Source: Aphrophora alni | Taxonomy: Eukaryota; Arthropoda; Insecta; Hemiptera; Aphrophoridae | Assembly: GCA_963513935.1 (NCBI GenBank) | Contig: OY740765.1 | Span: forward strand, 118,797,362 to 118,861,361 | Direction: 5' to 3' | Length of the DNA: 64,000 nt | Shown: piece by piece, positions 60,210 to 64,000 of the stretch | Position numbering within the stretch: position 1 is the stretch's first letter | Layout of the letters: every line of letters starts with the position of its first letter | The notes under the pieces: generated by a model | Told to the model about the DNA's origin: nothing | Seen by the model: the letters and a program-made list of their open reading frames with translations, nothing else | The model's database searches: none | Position numbers and translations under genes: made by a program

Positions 60210-60565
60210 GACCTCGGTTGTCTGTTATTAAACATACGAGTGCTTAAGTACCTCGGTATCGTGTTACAAACAGGTAGGCAAAAAGACCTCGGTTGTTCGT
60301 TATTAAACATACGAGTGCGTAAGGACCTCACTTTCGTGTTAGAAACAGGTAGGCAGCGAGACCTCGGTTGTCCGCTATGGAACATATGAGTGTGTTAGGA
60401 CCTCGCTTTCGTGTTACAAACAGTTAGGTAAAAAGACCTCTGTTGTCCGTTATTAAACATACGAGTGCGTAAGGACCTCACTTTCGTGTTAGAAACAGGT
60501 AAGCAGCGAGACCTCGGTTGTCCGCTATGGAACATATGAGTGTGTTAGGTCCTCGCTTTCGTGCA
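60210..60565 (+). repeat. 75-bp tandem array, five copies, with alternating monomers
   Basis: Unit starts (gacctc) fall at 60210, 60285, 60360, 60435 and 60510, exactly 75 bases apart. Units 2 and 4 share 'ttattaaacatacgagtgcg', 'cctcactttcgtgttagaaa' and a 'gcagcga' end. Units 3 and 5 share 'gctatggaacatatgagtgt'. Units 2-3 and 4-5 thus form a 150-bp higher-order unit. The array breaks off at 'cctcgctttcgtgcag'. Relics of the motif continue to 60790 ('gtcctcacttgaccg', 'gtcctcgcttttatg', 'gtcctcatacaaac'). Confidence 0.95.
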
Positions 60566-60699
60566 GTATGCTGGAGTTTTTAAAATGTGGCCAAATTTGT
60601 AAAAAAAAAATGCATCTATTTCCTTTAATTATAAGGAATACATATATGTGCTTATTTTCGGTAATCATCAATGTTAAATTGCCTTAAAAAAATTAAAAC

Positions 60700-61015
<316 letters not shown>

Positions 61016-62495
61016 GATTCAATTGTGTACTTTAATTGACAACTAGCGAACTAATATCTTTGCAACGAATACTTTGGTTTGATTGTAAATTAAAATTGTA
61101 AATTGGTTTGTGAATATTTGTCAAGTATGTCGCTCCTTTTTCATTTAATCAATTGCCTTACCATATAATATCAGACAATACAGTCCCCTTAGATCATTTT
61201 TTGCCTTTAATACCAAAATTTGGGTCCTGTTAGATCGTTTTTACCTTTAAAATCAAAATTTAGGTGTTTTAAGTCGCTTGCAACTAAAATGTTGAGTGTT
61301 ATAAAAACTATAGTTTTCCCCTTTGAGCCTATTTAATTCAAAATTTACTACTGTTCTTTGTTTCCCCGTATTTTTGGGTCTTTAAAACCTAAATGAGTTA
61401 TATTTTGACCAAAAAATGTCGGTTAAAAGAGCTGTTATAGTGGGGAAACAAGTTGGTACCCATAGGGTCCATATAATTTATCAAATTACTTTAAATAACA
61501 CATATAAAATCTCACAAAATCCAAGAACTTACCATCTTCCTCTCCATAGCTGCTGTGGGTTCTAACCCGAGTTGGTCAGGAGCCTCTGATCTTCACTCGA
61601 GGGAACTACTACTCCTCTCCATCTCTCTCACTAAAGGAGGAAATTGTACTTTTTTAAAGTGATACAGTGAATATTCAACAAATGTTTGACCATCACTTCT
61701 CATCTTATCTTCGGGTCTTCTAATCTCACGTATGAATTGGACATCCTCTTATAAACCTCTATTTCCCTTTTTTTTATGTACAATTTATGATATGTACAAG
61801 TTTAACACAGTTTTTGTTTTGTTCTTTAAAAGGTAAAAAAATTTCATAGACTATCAGAAGGTAAGTGTTGATCACACTATTCATAGCTATACTTGATCGA
61901 GTCATGTCCCACGTTCAAACTAAAACCATTTGTAATTTGAAACCTCTAAATCAATTTTCATATTTCTTCTAATTAAAAATAAAGTTTTAATTATCTCGTA
62001 TCATCTTTGAAATTGATAACATTTTTATTGTTTCACCAATTTGAAGCACACAAAAATAAAACTTGATCAGATAATATAGCCACATAGGGGGAAAAAAATA
62101 TGAAAATTGAATTGTGCTGCAAACAGGCAAAAATGTTGTATTTTGTAAATTTACTGAAGACATGTTTTTAATTTGTGTAACATGAACTATGAGTTACTGG
62201 AAAGGGGAAAATTCTGGTTTATGTAAAATGCATGGTGGGTGGGATTGTACTGGAAATTTTATTCCCAGTATTACAAATAACATTAGGTGTTGCTTTTTTA
62301 CTCAAATATGTCAATTTGAATATAGTAGAATGATAATAATAAACTGTTAATAATAAGTACCATGTTTCTAATTGATCAAATGGTATGTTGTCCATGAAAT
62401 ATCAAAAAATATGTGGGAAAAAAATTGTTTTCCTCTTGATTACTAGTAAAAAGAGTACTACTCCACCTGATTTTTAAATTCCATATAGTGTTTAA
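61016..62495. other. unassigned DNA with a short direct duplication
   Basis: Two ~45-base near copies lie side by side at about 61182-61224 and 61225-61265 ('ttagatcattttttgccttt' and 'ttagatcgtttttaccttta', each followed by a 'caaaattt.ggt' end). A C/G-richer patch (61535-61640) has a donor-like and an acceptor-like site on the minus strand but stops in all three frames. No gene is called. Confidence 0.35.
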
Positions 62496-62497
62496 AC

Positions 62498-62552
62498 CAT
62501 ATACCAATTTCATCATTAACAATAGATATGTCATTGATGAAATTGGTATATG
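62498..62552. repeat. short hairpin, 23-bp arms, 9-base loop
   Basis: Left arm 62498-62520 (catataccaatttcatcatta plus ac) pairs with right arm 62530-62552 (gtcattgatgaaattggtatatg), with about two mismatches. A foldback remnant is most likely. It is too short and too perfect for a confident miRNA call. Confidence 0.8.
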
Positions 62553-62753
62553 ATATCCAAAATGGCATAGTCCTCAAGGATTAACAAACTCAAAATAATT
62601 TAATATTATTTGAAAGCTCTATTTGTTTGTTTTCATGACAACTCTACATTAAGCATCTGTTCATATTAATAATTGGTATTAAACTGGCCTGTCTATTATA
62701 AAAGTGATTTAAAAAATCAAACTACTAGAGAATTTAAACTATCTCAAATTTTA

Positions 62754-63066
62754 ATGAATAGCCCAAAACACATTGGTTTATTATGTATTGAATATATTGA
62801 AAAGACGAGTATAGCTGAATGCCAAAAACCAAAACGCAGTGTGATATTGAATCAACCCTCTCAGGGGCTCAATGATAATGAGTACAGGTGTAGTAATCCC
62901 GAGGTATCCTATCTATTTTTCTTCTTTCTTATCATGTTTCTCTTCATCTCTTGGCCAAATTTAGTTCTCTTCTGATCCAGATGGTATTAAGAACATTCGA
63001 AGGCTAGAGGTTACTTTTTCTTCTACCTTGTCTTCCCAATTTTTGAATGATCATGTGGTACTGAAG
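62754..63066 (+). CDS. candidate two-exon coding fragment (62754-62903 and 62965-63066)
   Basis: Exon 1 would run from the ATG at 62754 (MNSPKHIGLLCIEYIEKTSI...) for 50 codons, ending '...NEYRCSNPE' at a GT donor (gag|gtatcc, 62904). A 61-base pyrimidine-rich intron ends at 'caaatttag' (62964). Exon 2 then continues in the same phase with FSSDPDGIKNIRRLEVTF and 'FLNDHVVLK' for 34 codons, and stops at a strong donor (aag|gtaagg, 63067). All three junctions keep phase 0, and the protein composition is normal rather than low-complexity. I do not recognise the family. Exon 1 may extend upstream (the frame is open from 62673), and no later exon was found before the window ends. The intron is short and the evidence is only signals plus open frame, so this could be chance. 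Confidence 0.25.
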
Positions 63067-64000
63067 GTAAGGTTAATTACACTACAATGCAGTGAGTTGG
63101 AGATAAGGTGAGGTAATTTTATTTTATTTATTTATTTTTTTGGTTTTGTTGTTTGATTTGTTGGTTTTATGTTAAGAATCATTTTATCCTTTGTTTTTGT
63201 TAAAGTGATAATGATTGTGATGATATATTGCCTTAAGAAGACAAATCTTTTCGTACTGAAATATTTAACTTGCACAGTTAAAACCTCAAATTGTTTTAAT
63301 AATTTAACAACTTACTATGTATTAATAAGTATTGTACTAAACTTGGCTTCTTAATAGGTGTCAGTTAATCAACTAAAAATTACCACCATTGGGATCTATA
63401 AAACTACAAAAGATACATTTTAATAGGAAAGTACTGTTGATTTTTTTAAGGATTTGAAAATTTACTGGAAATTTTCCAATTAAGCTGCCATTTTATTTAT
63501 GTTAATTGATAACACTTGATAGTTTGTATCGAATACATAAGTTAAAGTCTGGTTTATAATGGGTAATTTGCTGTAAGCCTAACCATTTTAGGTTACATGG
63601 TGTATAAAAGCTTAGAAAACTGTAATTCTTGGTAATTAGCTTTGGAACATATTCTTGGTAATTCTGGTATCAGGCTTGGTAACATATAGAAGTTGGCTCT
63701 GGAGTTAAGCCTTGACCGGCCGGTGGCTGCAGCCCATTTCTCGGCAATGCACATGGACTGTCGGTATCTTCTTAAGTTGCAAACATTTATTTTACTATTA
63801 CTATTTCAGTATTCTTCAGATTTCTTTGACAGTTTATAGTGTGAAATCAATACATTTATTGATACGTGCTCGTTATTTTAGTGAAATGTTGGATGGAGTG
63901 AATTATTGTAAGATTGTATGTGATTATTAAAAGTGTAATTATTATTATTACTGTAATTTTGAAAGTGATTCAAGACTTTTATGTAAATAAGAATACCATA
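63067..64000. other. unassigned; right edge of window
   Basis: T-rich low-complexity around 63118-63165. ORFs at 63169-63354 and 63712-63930 have no family features. If the candidate gene at 62754 is real, this would be intron. Confidence 0.3.

Noticed and set aside
61533..61630. Minus-strand exon between a CTTTAG acceptor and a GATG|GTAAGT donor
   Set aside because: All three frames contain stops. It could only be an untranslated exon and nothing else supports it.

Overview
This window looks like gene-poor, strongly AT-rich nuclear DNA from an arthropod, most likely an insect. The evidence is the long microsatellites, the decayed retroelements (a non-LTR LINE, a Penelope-like element, gypsy-type LTR elements and an errantivirus-like env), the decayed DDE transposases typical of insect genomes, the many inverted-repeat (foldback) elements, and the lack of any prokaryotic gene organisation. 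A hemipteran is my guess from the style of the repeats; I cannot prove it from sequence alone.

Only one long ORF looks like a real host gene. It is at 14829-15806 (+), 325 codons, an intronless multi-pass membrane protein of unknown function with an in-frame stop just upstream and an AATAAA 75 bases after its stop. A weak two-exon candidate lies near the right edge (62754-63066, +). Every other ORF I recognise belongs to a mobile element and is broken.

Layout. 0-3 kb: dispersed repeats A and B, a LINE reverse-transcriptase remnant, and a ~160-bp tandem repeat. 3-10 kb: AT-rich DNA with little recognisable. 10.3-11.3 kb: errantivirus env remnant (-). 13.3-14.5 kb: a 57-bp minisatellite grown inside a copy of repeat A. 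14.8-15.9 kb: the membrane-protein gene. 17.6-20.0 kb: a 2.4-kb element with ~240-260-bp terminal inverted repeats and a long (AG)n. 20.4-24.9 kb: repeats A and B, a 658-bp foldback element whose loop carries a transposase fragment, and a 70-bp minisatellite grown from the end of a repeat B copy. 27.2-27.9 kb: decayed DDE transposase (+). 35.0-35.5 kb: gypsy-type pol C-terminus (-). 35.6-41.5 kb: almost 6 kb of highly diverged ~75-80-bp satellite in at least three sequence flavours, interrupted by a second decayed DDE transposase (-). 44.9-47.7 kb: hairpins and repeats C and D. 51.5-53.0 kb: repeat C next to a Penelope-like element with a YVDD palm and a GIY-YIG domain (-). 54-64 kb: microsatellites, a possible hAT end, a complex foldback (59.2-60.1 kb), a 75-bp minisatellite with alternating monomers, a long (TG)n in repeat D, and the candidate exons.

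The main theme is repeat birth inside repeats. Two minisatellites (57 bp and 70 bp) arise from sequence that is present once in other copies of the same dispersed families. Two arrays (70 bp and 75 bp) have moved on to alternating two-monomer higher-order units. Microsatellites sit at fixed places in repeat D. I found no CRISPR, operon, rRNA or confident tRNA. Boundaries of dispersed repeats were judged by eye and are approximate.
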